The notes beneath the pieces are model-generated. The model did not search any database. It was not told the origin of the DNA and worked only from the letters and a program-made list of their open reading frames with translations. DNA of 64,000 nucleotides from Krasilnikovia cinnamomea. Lineage in GTDB: Bacteria > Actinomycetota > Actinomycetes > Mycobacteriales > Micromonosporaceae. Positions within the stretch are counted from its first letter, which is position 1. Every line of letters starts with the position of its first letter. A program made the translations under genes and the position numbers. Location of the stretch: contig NZ_SHKY01000001.1 in NCBI RefSeq assembly GCF_004217545.1, positions 6,386,001-6,450,000 on the forward strand, written 5' to 3'. Shown piece after piece: positions 7,951 through 17,670 of the stretch.

Positions 7951-8946
7951 ATGACCGCGCCGTACCTGCACGCCCGGTACCCCACCGCGGTGGCCCGGCT
8001 GCCGTTTCGGCGGCTGGGCTCGGGCCCCACGCCGGTGCGCCGGATCGACGGCGCACCGCAGGTGTGGGTCAAGGACGACAGCGGCTACGGGACGATCTAC
8101 GGCGGCAACAAGGTCCGCAAGCTGGAGTGGACCCTCGCGGACCTGCTCGGCCGGGGCCGGCGCACCGTTGTCACCGCCGGCGGCACCGGCAGCCACCACG
8201 CCGTCGCGGTGGCCCGCTACGCCGCCGCGGCCACCCTGCGGGTCTGCGTGGTCGCCCTGGAGCAACCGTACGATGACCATGTCGCCGGCCAGCTCGCCGC
8301 GATGGTGTCGGCCGGCGCCCGGGTCCGCCGGGTCCGCACGGTCCCCGGCGGGTACGTCGCCGCGGCCCGCTTGCTGGCCGAGGCCGCGGTGACCGGTCGG
8401 CGGCCGGCCCTGCTCCCGGTCGGCGGCTCCAGCCCGCGCGGCTGCCTCGGCTACGTCGAGGCGGCGTTCGAGCTCGCCGACCAGGTGACGCGCGGTGAAC
8501 TGCCGGCGCCCCGGCGGGTGCTGCTGCCGGTCGGCTCGGGCGGCACCGCGGCCGGGCTGGCCCTCGGGCTGGCACTGGCGGGCCTGCCCACCGAGGTAGT
8601 GGGCGTGCTCGTCAACGACCGCACCCCGATGGGGCCGGGGCAGGTCCGTCGGCTCGCCGCCGCCACGGCGCGGCTGCTGCGCCGGGCCGGTGCGGCACTG
8701 CCCGACGGTACGGCGCTGGCGCCGCTCACCGTGCGCCGCGACTGGCTCGGCCCCGGCTACGGGGTGGCCACCGCCGACTCGGCGTCCGCCGCCGGCTGGC
8801 TCGCCGAGCACGCCGGCCTGGTGACCGAGCCGGTCTACACCGCCAAGGCGGCGGCGGCCCTGCGCGCGCTGGTGGCGGACGGTACGGTGGACGGCCCGTG
8901 GCTGTACTGGCACACCGCCGACCGCGGCGCGGCCCCGCGCGCCTGA
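7951..8946 (+). CDS. PLP-dependent D-cysteine desulfhydrase / ACC deaminase family protein
   Basis: A 331-residue fold-type II PLP enzyme. PTPVRRID at the N-terminus and YGGNKVRKLEW (residues 50-60) match this family; Lys54 is the expected PLP Schiff-base lysine. TAGGTGSHHAVAVA follows as the substrate-carboxylate loop, and LPVGSGGTAAGLALG is the phosphate-binding glycine loop. Family members break down D-cysteine to pyruvate, ammonia and sulfide, or 1-aminocyclopropane-1-carboxylate to 2-oxobutyrate and ammonia; the sequence alone does not decide between them. It is a single gene convergent with the isoamylase gene, with only 40 bases between the stops. Confidence 0.85.
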   Translation: MTAPYLHARYPTAVARLPFRRLGSGPTPVRRIDGAPQVWVKDDSGYGTIYGGNKVRKLEWTLADLLGRGRRTVVTAGGTGSHHAVAVARYAAAATLRVCVVALEQPYDDHVAGQLAAMVSAGARVRRVRTVPGGYVAAARLLAEAAVTGRRPALLPVGGSSPRGCLGYVEAAFELADQVTRGELPAPRRVLLPVGSGGTAAGLALGLALAGLPTEVVGVLVNDRTPMGPGQVRRLAAATARLLRRAGAALPDGTALAPLTVRRDWLGPGYGVATADSASAAGWLAEHAGLVTEPVYTAKAAAALRALVADGTVDGPWLYWHTADRGAAPRA

Positions 8947-8986
8947 CCCGCGTCGTCGAGGTGCGCCGCTCTGGCCGGGGGCTCCC

Positions 8987-11296
8987 TCACTTCGCGATCA
9001 GCAGCAGCACCGCGCGGCCGTGCAGCACGTACGTGCTGCCCTGCCCGCCGAGGGCGGTCTCCGAGCCGGGGACGGCCACCTGGTCGGGGCCTTCGGCCCA
9101 GGCCGACGTGTCGGTGACCCGGTACCAGGACTTCCCGGCCGGCGGCGCCGGAAGTGTGAATGTCACGTCCCCCGACCAGCCGTTGTATCCGACATAGATC
9201 GCGGCGGCGGGGTCGCCCAGCTCGGTGCCGTCGTAGCGCCACGCGAGCGCGTGGTTCTCACCGTTGGCCCAGTACGCGGAGTCGGGCGTCGTCGCGCCGG
9301 GGGTGAACCAGTCGAGTTGGCCCAGGCCGTTGCCGTTGCCGTCGCCGGCCGCGTAGAAGTTCAGCGGCCGCAGCGCGGCGTGCGCCTTCCGGAAGGCGAT
9401 CAACCGCTGGGTGTATTTCTGGAAGTTCGTCTGCTCGGTGCTCGGCGACCAGTTCAGCCAGTTCGCCGACGAGTCCACGTTGTACGGGTTGTTGTTGCAC
9501 TGCATGCCGCGCAGCGTCTCGTCGCCGCCGGTGATGAGGGGAGTGCCGGCCGAGAGCATCAGGAACGCCAGCCCGTTGCGGGCCGCCTTGCGCTGGTCGG
9601 CGGCGACGTTGCCCTGGTCCCAGGACCGGTTGTCGTCACTGCCGCCGTCGGACGGGCCGTACGGCCAGGCCTGGTCGTTGTTCTTCCCGTTGCAGCTGTA
9701 GAGGTCCTTGAGCGTCAGGCCGTCGTGCACGACCATGATGTCGATGGAGTTCCAGGGCTTGCGCCCGTCGTCGGCGTAGAGGTCCGAGGAGCCGGCGAAG
9801 CGGGTCGCGAGCTCCCCGGGGGTCACCGTGGCGACGCCCATCTGGTTCTGGTCGGCCCGCAGCGTGTCCCGGAAGATGCCGTTCCACTCCGACCATCCGG
9901 GCGGCAGGTTCCCCACCTGGTAGGTGCCGGTGCCGATGGCCCACGGCTCGGCGATCCAGTCCACGCCGTCGCCGCCCCCGCCCGGGCGGGCCGGCATCTC
10001 GGCGGTGAGACGGTTGAGCGCGGTCGCCGGGTCCGTGCGGCTGTAGCTGAAGCAGCCGTGCTGGCAGGTGTTGCCGAGCACCGTGGCGAGGTCGAACCGG
10101 AAGCCGTCCACGCCGAGGCTGTCCTTCCAGTAGGCCACCGAGTCCACGATCAGGTTCTGGGCCGTGGGGTTGGCCGTGTTGAAGGTGTGCCGCAGACCCG
10201 TCACGTCGATCTCGCCCTGGCGGTCGCTGGTGAGCGAGTAGTACGTCGGGTTGTCCAGGCCGCGCCAGGAGAAGAGGTGGTAGGCCGTCTTGTCGCCGGG
10301 ATCGACGCGGCCGCCCTCGGCGGTGTGGTTGTAGACGACATCGACGAAGACCTTGATCCCGGCGTCGTGGAACGCCTTCACCATGGCCTTGAACTCGCGG
10401 GTCGGTCCGCCGGGGGACTTGTCGGACGAGTAGCGCCGGTCCGGGGCGAAGAAGTTCAGCGTCTGGTAGCCCCAGTAGTTGTCGCCGCTCGTACTCGTGG
10501 GGTTGGTGTCGTTGCCGTCGTTCTGGGTCTCCTGCAGGGGAAGGAACTCGACCGCCGTGATGCCCAGCGAGGACAGGTAGCCGGCCTTGAGCGCGGCGCC
10601 GGCGTAGGTGCCCCGGACGCCCGCCGGGATGCCGGGGTCGTTGCGGGTGAGGCCGCGCAGGTTCACCTCGTACGTGACGTCGTCCTTGAACGGACGGGTC
10701 GGTTTCGTGCCCGTGCCGGTGGTGTCGGGCGCTATCACGATGCCCTTCGGCGCGATGGCGCCCGTGTCGGCTGCCCGCCGGGCCGGTCCGGTCGAGTAGT
10801 CGGTGGCCGTCGCGTCCGGGATCGCGGTGTCGTGGCTGATCTCCCGGGCGTACGGGTCGAGCAACAGTTTGTTGGGGTTGAAACGGTTTCCAGCGGCGTC
10901 GACGTCGGTGCCGAATCCCGTCTGCGAACCCTTGGTCCAGGCCGGGTCGTACGGCCAGTTCGGGCCCCACGCCCGGTAGCCGTAGAAGATCGTGCCGGGT
11001 ACGCCGGCGGCCCGCAGGGTCGCGACGCTGACCGTCGTCGACCAGATGTCGGCGGCGTCGCGGGTGAGCACATAGGACGCCTTCTCCTGCTGGCCGCTCG
11101 CGGCGGCGTAGACGGAGACGGTGATGCGGGTGGCGTGTGCGGAGAACACGCGGAACGTGACGTTGGTGCGGGTGGCGTCGTATCGGCCGCCGAGGTTCTG
11201 GCCGTCGGCGGCCGCGTGTGCGGTGGCGGCGGGCAGGACGGTCAGCCCGGCCACGAGCAGCGCCGCCGTACAGGCAGCGGAGAGTAGTCGCCGCAT
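8987..11296 (-). CDS. Exported isoamylase-type glycogen/starch debranching enzyme (GH13)
   Basis: A 769-residue protein with a signal peptide (MRRLLSAACTAALLVAGLTV, with cleavage near AHA at 28). An N-terminal CBM48-like sandwich is followed by the GH13 catalytic barrel and a C-terminal beta domain. Barrel landmarks: DVVYNHT (~319-325), GFRFDLA with nucleophile Asp402, AEPW with acid/base Glu450, and VVHDG with Asp525. The length and the long inserts resemble the secreted isoamylase of Pseudomonas rather than cytoplasmic GlgX (~650-700 residues, no signal peptide). It should hydrolyse alpha-1,6 branch points of external starch or glycogen. A possible promoter lies at 11357-11386. Confidence 0.9.
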   Translation of the reverse strand: MRRLLSAACTAALLVAGLTVLPAATAHAAADGQNLGGRYDATRTNVTFRVFSAHATRITVSVYAAASGQQEKASYVLTRDAADIWSTTVSVATLRAAGVPGTIFYGYRAWGPNWPYDPAWTKGSQTGFGTDVDAAGNRFNPNKLLLDPYAREISHDTAIPDATATDYSTGPARRAADTGAIAPKGIVIAPDTTGTGTKPTRPFKDDVTYEVNLRGLTRNDPGIPAGVRGTYAGAALKAGYLSSLGITAVEFLPLQETQNDGNDTNPTSTSGDNYWGYQTLNFFAPDRRYSSDKSPGGPTREFKAMVKAFHDAGIKVFVDVVYNHTAEGGRVDPGDKTAYHLFSWRGLDNPTYYSLTSDRQGEIDVTGLRHTFNTANPTAQNLIVDSVAYWKDSLGVDGFRFDLATVLGNTCQHGCFSYSRTDPATALNRLTAEMPARPGGGGDGVDWIAEPWAIGTGTYQVGNLPPGWSEWNGIFRDTLRADQNQMGVATVTPGELATRFAGSSDLYADDGRKPWNSIDIMVVHDGLTLKDLYSCNGKNNDQAWPYGPSDGGSDDNRSWDQGNVAADQRKAARNGLAFLMLSAGTPLITGGDETLRGMQCNNNPYNVDSSANWLNWSPSTEQTNFQKYTQRLIAFRKAHAALRPLNFYAAGDGNGNGLGQLDWFTPGATTPDSAYWANGENHALAWRYDGTELGDPAAAIYVGYNGWSGDVTFTLPAPPAGKSWYRVTDTSAWAEGPDQVAVPGSETALGGQGSTYVLHGRAVLLLIAK

Positions 11297-11356
11297 CGGA
11301 GGGACTCCCGACTATGAGGGGGATCGGGTGTGGAACGCGCTGCAAGCGATGAGAAA

Positions 11357-11386
11357 GTTATGAAGCAAGTTACAAAGATGTTTCAA
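11357..11386 (-). promoter_or_regulatory. Candidate promoter of the isoamylase gene
   Basis: On the minus strand, TTGAAA (11386-11381) and CATAAC (11362-11357) are separated by 18 bases in a stretch (11340-11400) that is conspicuously AT-rich for this genome. The -10 match is only partial. The segment also carries repeated CTTGC/CTTTG-like hexamers that could bind a sugar-responsive repressor. Confidence 0.35.
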
Positions 11387-11428
11387 GAACGTCAATGGTT
11401 CGGGTGTGCTCCCGCCCCCGGGCGCGCA

Positions 11429-11462
11429 GGAGCCGCCGGCGGGTGTGTTCGTCGGCGGCTCC
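11429..11462 (-). terminator. Hairpin terminator after the 11490-12131 gene
   Basis: GGAGCCGCCG (11429-11438) and CGGCGGCTCC (11453-11462) form a perfect 10-bp stem with a 14-base loop. It lies 28 bases past the stop at 11490 and ahead of the isoamylase promoter region. No U-tract follows, as is common in actinomycetes. Confidence 0.6.
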
Positions 11463-11489
11463 GATCAGGCCGGTGTCAGTCGTTCGTCC

Positions 11490-12131
11490 TCACCCGGTGA
11501 CGGTGGTGCTGGTCAGCACCGGGCTGGGGGCGGTGTAGCAGCGTGCCGGGACGTCGATCCCACCGAAGAGGATCTTCACGTTCGCGGTGAAGGTCAGGCC
11601 GGGATCGGCGTACGAGGTGCCGGCCAGCGTCGAGGTGATCGTGCTCCCGGCCGGGGCGGTCGCCGTGACGGCGAGGCGGATCGTCGGGAGCTGGATGGTG
11701 GATCCGCCCGCGAGCGTGCCGGGCACGGTGAGGATCACCACGCCGTTGCTCACGGACGTCGTGGGTACGCCCGTGCCGAGGTTGGACCCGCCGGTGAGTG
11801 TCACGCCGCGCAGCGCCGTACCGGCGGGCACCGGTGTCCGTACCTGGAGGTCCTTCAGGTAGCGAACCGTGTTCCCGCCGGCCGACGAGGGGATCGTCAA
11901 CGGCGCGGATTCGGCGGCGATCTCGAAGTCCGACCCGGCCGGGACGCTCGCGGGCGCGGAGCCGGTGATCGGGGTGTCCAGGTTGAGCTGCTGCGGCCCG
12001 CCGATCGGCGGCTGCGCCTGGCAGTCCCAGGTCACGGCCACCGGGTCGGCCGCGGCGGGGGCGCTGATGCTCAGGGCCGCGACGACGCCGAGAGCGCAGC
12101 TGGCGAGGGGGATGCGGAACGTGTGCAACAT
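11490..12131 (-). CDS. Exported beta-rich protein, unknown function
   Basis: A 213-residue protein with a signal peptide (MLHTFRIPLASCALGVVAAL, with cleavage after APAAA near residue 28). The mature region is rich in Thr, Val, Pro and Gly in short alternating strands (VTWDCQAQPP, GVTLTGGSNLGTGVP, VVILTVPGTL). It contains two cysteines, one near each end (TWDCQ and PARCYT), that probably form a disulfide. This layout is common among actinomycete secreted or spore-surface proteins, but no named family can be supported. AAGGAGG lies just ahead of the ATG at 12131. A strong hairpin follows the gene. Confidence 0.82.
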   Translation of the reverse strand: MLHTFRIPLASCALGVVAALSISAPAAADPVAVTWDCQAQPPIGGPQQLNLDTPITGSAPASVPAGSDFEIAAESAPLTIPSSAGGNTVRYLKDLQVRTPVPAGTALRGVTLTGGSNLGTGVPTTSVSNGVVILTVPGTLAGGSTIQLPTIRLAVTATAPAGSTITSTLAGTSYADPGLTFTANVKILFGGIDVPARCYTAPSPVLTSTTVTG

Positions 12132-12364
12132 GACGGCCTCCTTGCCGAAGGGCTCGGGGGAGCCCTCTCGGGGGAAGCATTACGGAGCTGTTAAATCCAT
12201 ACAAGTCAATGAACGAGAATTCTTCGGATTTGAGAACCGGCGCCCCGCGGAACGCCCACGCGGGCCGGATCCGTACCACGGCGCCGGGTCCCCGACAGCC
12301 ACGACCGACATCCGGCCGGCGGTTGCCGGTTCATCGCGGCCGGGCCGGGTAGAAGGGTGCGGGG

Positions 12365-13405
12365 GTGACGACCATGAGGACAGGTACGTGGGCGACGCTG
12401 GCGGCCGGCGCGGCCGGGGCGGTGATCGTGCGCCGGGCCGTGGCGGCCCGGGCTCTCGCGCGCCGGGGCGCCGCTGATCGGGTGGCGCTGGTGACCGGCG
12501 CCTCGCGCGGGCTCGGCTTCGCGATCGCCGCCGACCTCGCCGCCCGGGGGTTCCGGCTGGCGATCTGCGCGCGGGAGCCCGCGGAGCTGGCGGTCGCGCA
12601 AGCCGAACTCGCCGCGCGGGGCGCCGAGGTGCTGGCGCTGCGCTGCGATGTCGCCGACCGTGCGCAGGTCGACGATCTGGTCCGGGCCGTCATCGAGCGC
12701 TTCGGGCGCCTGGACGTGGTGGTCAACAACGCCGGGATCATCGAAGTGGGCCCGCTGGCGGCCATGACGGTCGAGGACTTCGCCGACACGCACGCCGTCA
12801 TGTTCTGGGGCATGCTGTACCCGACCATCGCCGCCCTGCCCCACCTGCGCGAGCGTGGTCGCGCACGGATCATCAACATCACCTCGATCGGTGGCCGGAT
12901 CAGCGCACCGCACCTGCTGCCCTACAACTGCGCCAAGTTTGCCGCCGTCGGCTTCTCCGAGGGGCTGCGCGCGGAGTTGAGCGGTAGCGGTGTCACGGTC
13001 ACCACCGTCGTTCCCGGACTCATGCGCACCGGCTCGCACCTGCGCGCTCAATTCAAGGGCCGGGCCAACTCCGAGTACGCCTGGTTCGCGCTGGCGGCGA
13101 GCCTGCCGCTGCTGTCGATGGGCGCGGAACGCGCGGCCCGGCGCATCGTCGACGCCGGTCTCGCCGGGCGGGCCGAGCTCGTGCTCACCCCGGCGGCGAA
13201 GCTGGGCACCCGCGTCCACGGGCTGTTCCCGGCGACCACCGTCCGGGTGCTGGGGTGGGTCAACCGGCTGCTGCCGGCGGCGCCCGGACCCGCCGGTCCC
13301 GCCGTGGCCGGTTCGGTGGCGGCGGCGCGACTCGACTCGGGTCTGCTGGAGGCCGCCACCACGATGGGCCGGTCCGCCGCCCAGCGCCTGCACCAGCACA
13401 CCTGA
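12365..13405 (+). CDS. Short-chain dehydrogenase/reductase with N-terminal hydrophobic segment
   Basis: A 346-residue SDR. Residues ~8-24 (TWATLAAGAAGAVIVRR) form a short hydrophobic stretch that may anchor the protein to the membrane. The Rossmann fold follows with TGASRGLG for NAD(P) binding and NNAG; the catalytic set is Ser174 (NITSIGG), Tyr187 and Lys191 (YNCAK). The C-terminal ~80 residues extend beyond the usual 250-residue SDR core. The substrate is unknown. GTG at 12365 and ATG at 12374 are both possible starts. The next gene follows 67 bases later on the same strand, so they may be co-transcribed. Confidence 0.85.
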   Translation: MTTMRTGTWATLAAGAAGAVIVRRAVAARALARRGAADRVALVTGASRGLGFAIAADLAARGFRLAICAREPAELAVAQAELAARGAEVLALRCDVADRAQVDDLVRAVIERFGRLDVVVNNAGIIEVGPLAAMTVEDFADTHAVMFWGMLYPTIAALPHLRERGRARIINITSIGGRISAPHLLPYNCAKFAAVGFSEGLRAELSGSGVTVTTVVPGLMRTGSHLRAQFKGRANSEYAWFALAASLPLLSMGAERAARRIVDAGLAGRAELVLTPAAKLGTRVHGLFPATTVRVLGWVNRLLPAAPGPAGPAVAGSVAAARLDSGLLEAATTMGRSAAQRLHQHT

Positions 13406-13472
13406 CCGGGAGGTTGAGGTCAGTGCCGAGTGGGCACGACAGACGTGACGTCCACGCCCCCGGAGCGCACTC

Positions 13473-15056
13473 ATGCGAATCGACGACTGGTTCCTCACCG
13501 ACCGCGAACGCGGGAACCCGGCGACGAGCCTGCCCGCGTGGTGTGCGGGCAACCGCGCCGAGCCGCTGGTGCACGGATCCGCGTACTTCGCGCGCCTCGC
13601 CGAGGAGGTCGCCGCCATGTCGGCGGGCGACCACCTGTTCTTCACCGACTGGCGCGGTGACCCCGACCAGCGGCTGACCGGCGCCGGGCCGACGGTCCGC
13701 GAGCTGTTCGTGGCCGCCGCCGAGCGGGGCGTCATCGTCAAGGGCCTGGTCTGGCGCTCGCACCTGGACACCTTCCAGTACAGCGAGGACGAGAACCGCC
13801 ACCTCGGCGAATACATCGAGCAGGCGGGTGGAGAGGTGCTGCTCGACCAGCGGGTCCGCGTCGGCGGGTCGCACCACCAGAAGCTGATCGTGCTGCGGCA
13901 CCCGAGCGATCCGGCCCGGGACGTCGCGTTCGCCGGCGGCATCGACCTGTGCCACAGCCGGCGCGACGACGCCGAACATCGCGGCGACCCGCAGGCCGTG
14001 CGGATGGCGGAACCATACGGTGCGCGTCCCCCGTGGCACGACCTGCAGCTGATGCTGCGCGGGCCGGTCGTCGGCGCCCTGGACCAGTGTTTCCGGGAGC
14101 GCTGGCGGGACAAGACCACCCTCGACGCCCGCCGGCCGCTGGCCTACCTGCGGGACCGGATGCTGGGCGCCGACCTGCAGGTGGGGGAGTTGCCGCCCCG
14201 GCCGCCGGATCCGCCGCCGGCCGGTCCGCACCTGGTTCAGGTGCTGCGCACGTACCCGGACAAGCATCCGCCGTATCCGTTCGCCCCGGACGGGGAGCGC
14301 TCGATTGCCCGGGCCTACCGCAAGGCGGTGCGCCGGGCCAGGTCGCTGATCTACGTGGAGGATCAGTACCTGTGGTCGCGGGAGGTCGCGGACCTGTTCG
14401 CCGCGGCGCTGCGCGAGAACCCGGCGCTGCACCTCGTGGTCGTGGTGCCCCGGCACGCCGACGTGGACGGCCGGTTCGCGCTGCCGCCGAACCAGGTCGG
14501 GCGGGTCGAGGCGGTGCGCGTGTGCCGTGACGCGGCGCCGGACCGGGTCCACGTGTTCGACGTGGAGAATCACGCGGGGACGCCGGTGTACGTGCACGCC
14601 AAGGTGTGCGTGGTCGACGACACCTGGTCGAGCGTGGGCAGCGACAACTTCAACCGGCGCTCGTGGTCGCACGACAGCGAGCTGTCCTGCGCGGTCCTGG
14701 ACACCGAGCTGGACCCGCGCGAACCCACCGATCCCGGCGGCCGTGGGGACGGCGCCCGGGTCTTCGCCCGGGAGTTGCGCCTGCGGCTCATGCGCGAGCA
14801 CCTGGACCGCGCCGACGGCGACGACGCCGACCTGATCGATGCCCGGCAGGCGGTCGAGGTGCTCGGCAAGGCGGCCGACGCGCTGCAGGCCTGGCACGAC
14901 GGCGGGCGGGTCGGCGAGCGGCCGCCCGGGCGCCTGCGGCCGCACCGGCCCGAGCGGCTGCGGGCCGGCACCCGGATGTGGGCGATGCCGCTGTACCGGC
15001 TCGTCTACGACCCGGACGGCAGGCCGTGGCGGCTGCGCCGGCGCACCAGCTGGTGA
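13473..15056 (+). CDS. Phospholipase D-like (HKD) family protein
   Basis: A 527-residue protein with two HKD catalytic half-sites, the hallmark of the phospholipase D superfamily. The first is SHHQKLIVL (His135, Lys137) and the second VHAKVCVVDDTW (His375, Lys377, Asp382) followed by GSDNFN. Family members transfer phosphatidyl groups through a phosphohistidine, or act as nucleases or transferases. The N-terminal WFLTDRERGNP and the length fit the phospholipase D/cardiolipin synthase-like group. There is no signal peptide or membrane segment, so a cytoplasmic or peripheral role is likely. It lies between an SDR and a beta-mannosidase on the same strand with short gaps, but no shared pathway is evident. 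Confidence 0.88.
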   Translation: MRIDDWFLTDRERGNPATSLPAWCAGNRAEPLVHGSAYFARLAEEVAAMSAGDHLFFTDWRGDPDQRLTGAGPTVRELFVAAAERGVIVKGLVWRSHLDTFQYSEDENRHLGEYIEQAGGEVLLDQRVRVGGSHHQKLIVLRHPSDPARDVAFAGGIDLCHSRRDDAEHRGDPQAVRMAEPYGARPPWHDLQLMLRGPVVGALDQCFRERWRDKTTLDARRPLAYLRDRMLGADLQVGELPPRPPDPPPAGPHLVQVLRTYPDKHPPYPFAPDGERSIARAYRKAVRRARSLIYVEDQYLWSREVADLFAAALRENPALHLVVVVPRHADVDGRFALPPNQVGRVEAVRVCRDAAPDRVHVFDVENHAGTPVYVHAKVCVVDDTWSSVGSDNFNRRSWSHDSELSCAVLDTELDPREPTDPGGRGDGARVFARELRLRLMREHLDRADGDDADLIDARQAVEVLGKAADALQAWHDGGRVGERPPGRLRPHRPERLRAGTRMWAMPLYRLVYDPDGRPWRLRRRTSW

Positions 15057-15110
15057 GGCCGCCGCGGGGTCACCACGTCACCACCGCCGCAGCCACGACC
15101 GGAGCCCTCA

Positions 15111-17594
15111 ATGAGGCAGGATGCACGCATGCTGCAGGTGGAGGATCTGGGCGGGGCGTGGGAACTGCGGGCCGACCCGGAGGGCGCCGGCGCCACACCG
15201 CCGGAGCAGTCCCGGGCGCTGGCCGGGACCACCGTGCCGGCGTCGGTACCGGGCTGCGTACACGTCGATCTGCTGAACGACGGCCGGCTGGTGGATCCGT
15301 TCCGCGACGACAACGAGCTCGCGGTCGCCTGGGTCGGGCGCACGGACTGGCGCTACGACCGCGACGTGGCCTGGACCGGGCCGCCGCACGAGCGCGTCGA
15401 CCTGGTGTTCGAGGGCCTCGACACGGTCGCGGCGATCGAACTGGGCGGCGCCGCCCTGGGCTCGACGCGCAACATGCACCGCGGCTACCGCTACGACGTC
15501 AGCGCGCTGCTCGACGGCACCGCGCGGCCGCTCACCGTACGGTTCACCTCCGCCTACACCGAGGCGGAACGGGTCCGCGACCTGCTCGGCCCGCGCCCCA
15601 ACGCGTACCCGGAGCCGTTCAACTTCATCCGCAAGATGGCCTGCGCCTTCGGCTGGGACTGGGGCCCGACGCTGGTCACCGCGGGCATCTGGCGTCCGGT
15701 ACGGCTGGAAGGCTGGAGCACCGCGCGGCTGGCCACGGTCCGTCCACTGGCGACCTACGACGGCACCGGGACCCTCGACATCACCGTCGGCGTGGAGCGC
15801 ACCCGGGAGTGCGATCTGCGCGCCCGGGTGCTGCTCGACGGGCGGCGGATCGCCGTACTCGATCTGCCAGGCGGCGTGACGGCCGCGCACGCCGAGGTCG
15901 CGGTCGGCGATGTGACGCCGTGGCATCCGCGCGGCTACGGCGAACCCGCCCGGTACGAGCTGACCGTCGAGCTGCTCGACGGCGACCGGGTGCTCGACCG
16001 GTGGCAACGCCACACCGGATTCCGCACCGTCACCATCGACCGGTCCGCCGACGCGGTCGGGCACCGGTTCGTCGTCCACGTCAACGGTGAACCGGTGCTG
16101 GTCAAGGGCGTCAACTGGATCCCCGACGACGTCTTTCCATCCCGCATGACCCGCGAACGCTACGAACGGCGGCTGCGCGAGGCGGCCGGCGCCGGTGTCA
16201 ATCTGGTCCGGGTGTGGGGCGGCGGCATCTACGAGGACCGCGCCTTCTACGAGGTCTGCGACGAGCTGGGACTGATGGTCTGGCAGGACTTCCCGTTCGC
16301 CTGCGCCTGCTATCCGGAGGAGGAACCGCTCTTCTCCGAAGTCGTCGCCGAGGCCCGGGAGAACGTGCTGCGCCTCGCCGCGCACCCCAGTCTGATCACC
16401 TGGTGCGGCAACAACGAGAACCTGTGGCTACGCGACCCGTGCGGCTGGCCCGAACAACCCGGCGGCCAGTCCAGCTGGGGGGAGACGTACTACCTGCGGA
16501 CGCTGCCGGACATCGTCGCGGAGCTGGACCCGTCCCGGCCGTACCAGGCGGGCAGCCCGTGGTCGGGCTCGTGGGACCACGCGCCGAACGACCCGGACCA
16601 CCAGACGTTCCACTCCTGGGACGTGTGGAACCGCCGGGACTACACCCACTACCGCGACTCGGCGCCGCGCTTCGTCGCCGAGTTCGGCTGGCAGGCGCCG
16701 CCCGCGTGGACCACCCTGCGCGACGCGGTGTCCGACGAGCCACTGCTGCCCGACTCGCCCGGCGTCCTGCACCACCAGAAGGCCGAGGACGGCAACGGCA
16801 AGCTGGCCCGCGGCCTCGCCCCGCACTTCGGCGCACCGGCGAGCACCGAGGCCTGGCACTACCTGACCCAGCTCAATCAGGTCCGCGCCGTGCGCACCGG
16901 CGTCGAGCACTGGCGCGCGCACTGGCCGCACACCGGCGGCACGATCCTGTGGCAGCTCAACGACCTGTGGCCGGTCACCTCGTGGGCGGCGATCGACGGC
17001 GCGGGCCGGTACAAGCCGCTCTACTTCGCCCTGCGCGATCTGTACGCCCCGCGAGCGCTCACCGTCCAGCCCCGCGACGGCGGGCCGGTGGTGGCCGTCC
17101 TCAACGACCATCGCGACCCGTGGACCGGCACGCTGGTCATCGAACGGCGCGGCACCGGCGGCGCGTTGCTGGCCGCGGCGGCCGAGCCGGTCCGGGTGGC
17201 GCCACGATCGGTCGCGGTGCTGCCGGTGCCGGCGGCGGTGGCCCGGTTCGGTGATCCGGCGGCGGAACTGCTGGTCGTCCGGCTCGACGACGCGCGCGCC
17301 CTGTGGTTCGCGGTCGAGGACCTGGACTTCACGTACGACGACCCGGGGCTCACCGTCGATGTCGACGCGGTCGCCGGCGGGCTCGACGTACGCGTGCACG
17401 CGGTCGCGCTGGCCCGCGACGTCCTGCTCCAGCCGGACCGGATCCATCCGCGCGCGGTGGTCGACCGGGGCTTCGTCACCCTCCTGCCCGGCGAATCAGT
17501 CGTGTTCCACGTCCGCGCGCCGCTCGACCTGGCCCCCGGGCTGGTCAAGGCACCCTGGGTGCTCACCGACCTGTCGTCGGTGCGGCGCGGGTAG
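15111..17594 (+). CDS. Beta-mannosidase (GH2 family)
   Basis: An 827-residue GH2 enzyme. The N-terminal jelly-roll (VPGCVHVDLLNDGRLVDPF) and the FIRKMACAFGWDWGPTLVTAGIW stretch, typical of beta-mannosidases, precede the barrel. Glu436 in WCGNNEN is the acid/base and Glu524 in FVAEFGWQ the nucleophile. LWQLNDLWPVTSWAAID and C-terminal beta domains complete the family architecture; the length is normal. It should release terminal beta-mannose from mannans or N-glycan-type oligosaccharides. No signal peptide is seen, so it acts inside the cell on imported oligosaccharides. The ATG at 15129 is an alternative start. A terminator-like hairpin follows at 17653. Confidence 0.92.
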   Translation: MRQDARMLQVEDLGGAWELRADPEGAGATPPEQSRALAGTTVPASVPGCVHVDLLNDGRLVDPFRDDNELAVAWVGRTDWRYDRDVAWTGPPHERVDLVFEGLDTVAAIELGGAALGSTRNMHRGYRYDVSALLDGTARPLTVRFTSAYTEAERVRDLLGPRPNAYPEPFNFIRKMACAFGWDWGPTLVTAGIWRPVRLEGWSTARLATVRPLATYDGTGTLDITVGVERTRECDLRARVLLDGRRIAVLDLPGGVTAAHAEVAVGDVTPWHPRGYGEPARYELTVELLDGDRVLDRWQRHTGFRTVTIDRSADAVGHRFVVHVNGEPVLVKGVNWIPDDVFPSRMTRERYERRLREAAGAGVNLVRVWGGGIYEDRAFYEVCDELGLMVWQDFPFACACYPEEEPLFSEVVAEARENVLRLAAHPSLITWCGNNENLWLRDPCGWPEQPGGQSSWGETYYLRTLPDIVAELDPSRPYQAGSPWSGSWDHAPNDPDHQTFHSWDVWNRRDYTHYRDSAPRFVAEFGWQAPPAWTTLRDAVSDEPLLPDSPGVLHHQKAEDGNGKLARGLAPHFGAPASTEAWHYLTQLNQVRAVRTGVEHWRAHWPHTGGTILWQLNDLWPVTSWAAIDGAGRYKPLYFALRDLYAPRALTVQPRDGGPVVAVLNDHRDPWTGTLVIERRGTGGALLAAAAEPVRVAPRSVAVLPVPAAVARFGDPAAELLVVRLDDARALWFAVEDLDFTYDDPGLTVDVDAVAGGLDVRVHAVALARDVLLQPDRIHPRAVVDRGFVTLLPGESVVFHVRAPLDLAPGLVKAPWVLTDLSSVRRG

Positions 17595-17652
17595 TCGGTA
17601 CCGCCGGCTGGCCGAACCGATGCCGCCCGAATGTGCCGACAAGTCCGGCTTT

Positions 17653-17670
17653 GGTCGGGGCCCGCCGACC
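17653..17670 (+). terminator. Terminator hairpin after the beta-mannosidase gene
   Basis: GGTCGG (17653-17658) pairs perfectly with CCGACC (17665-17670) around a 6-base loop and is followed by the T-rich run TCTTGTATT, which is unusual in this genome. It lies 58 bases after the stop at 17594, so it fits an intrinsic terminator. Confidence 0.6.

Noticed and set aside
9020..11287. A 755-codon plus-strand frame opposite the isoamylase gene
   Set aside because: The minus strand encodes all GH13 motifs; the opposite frame is Arg/Gly/Val-rich with no domain and no ribosome site.
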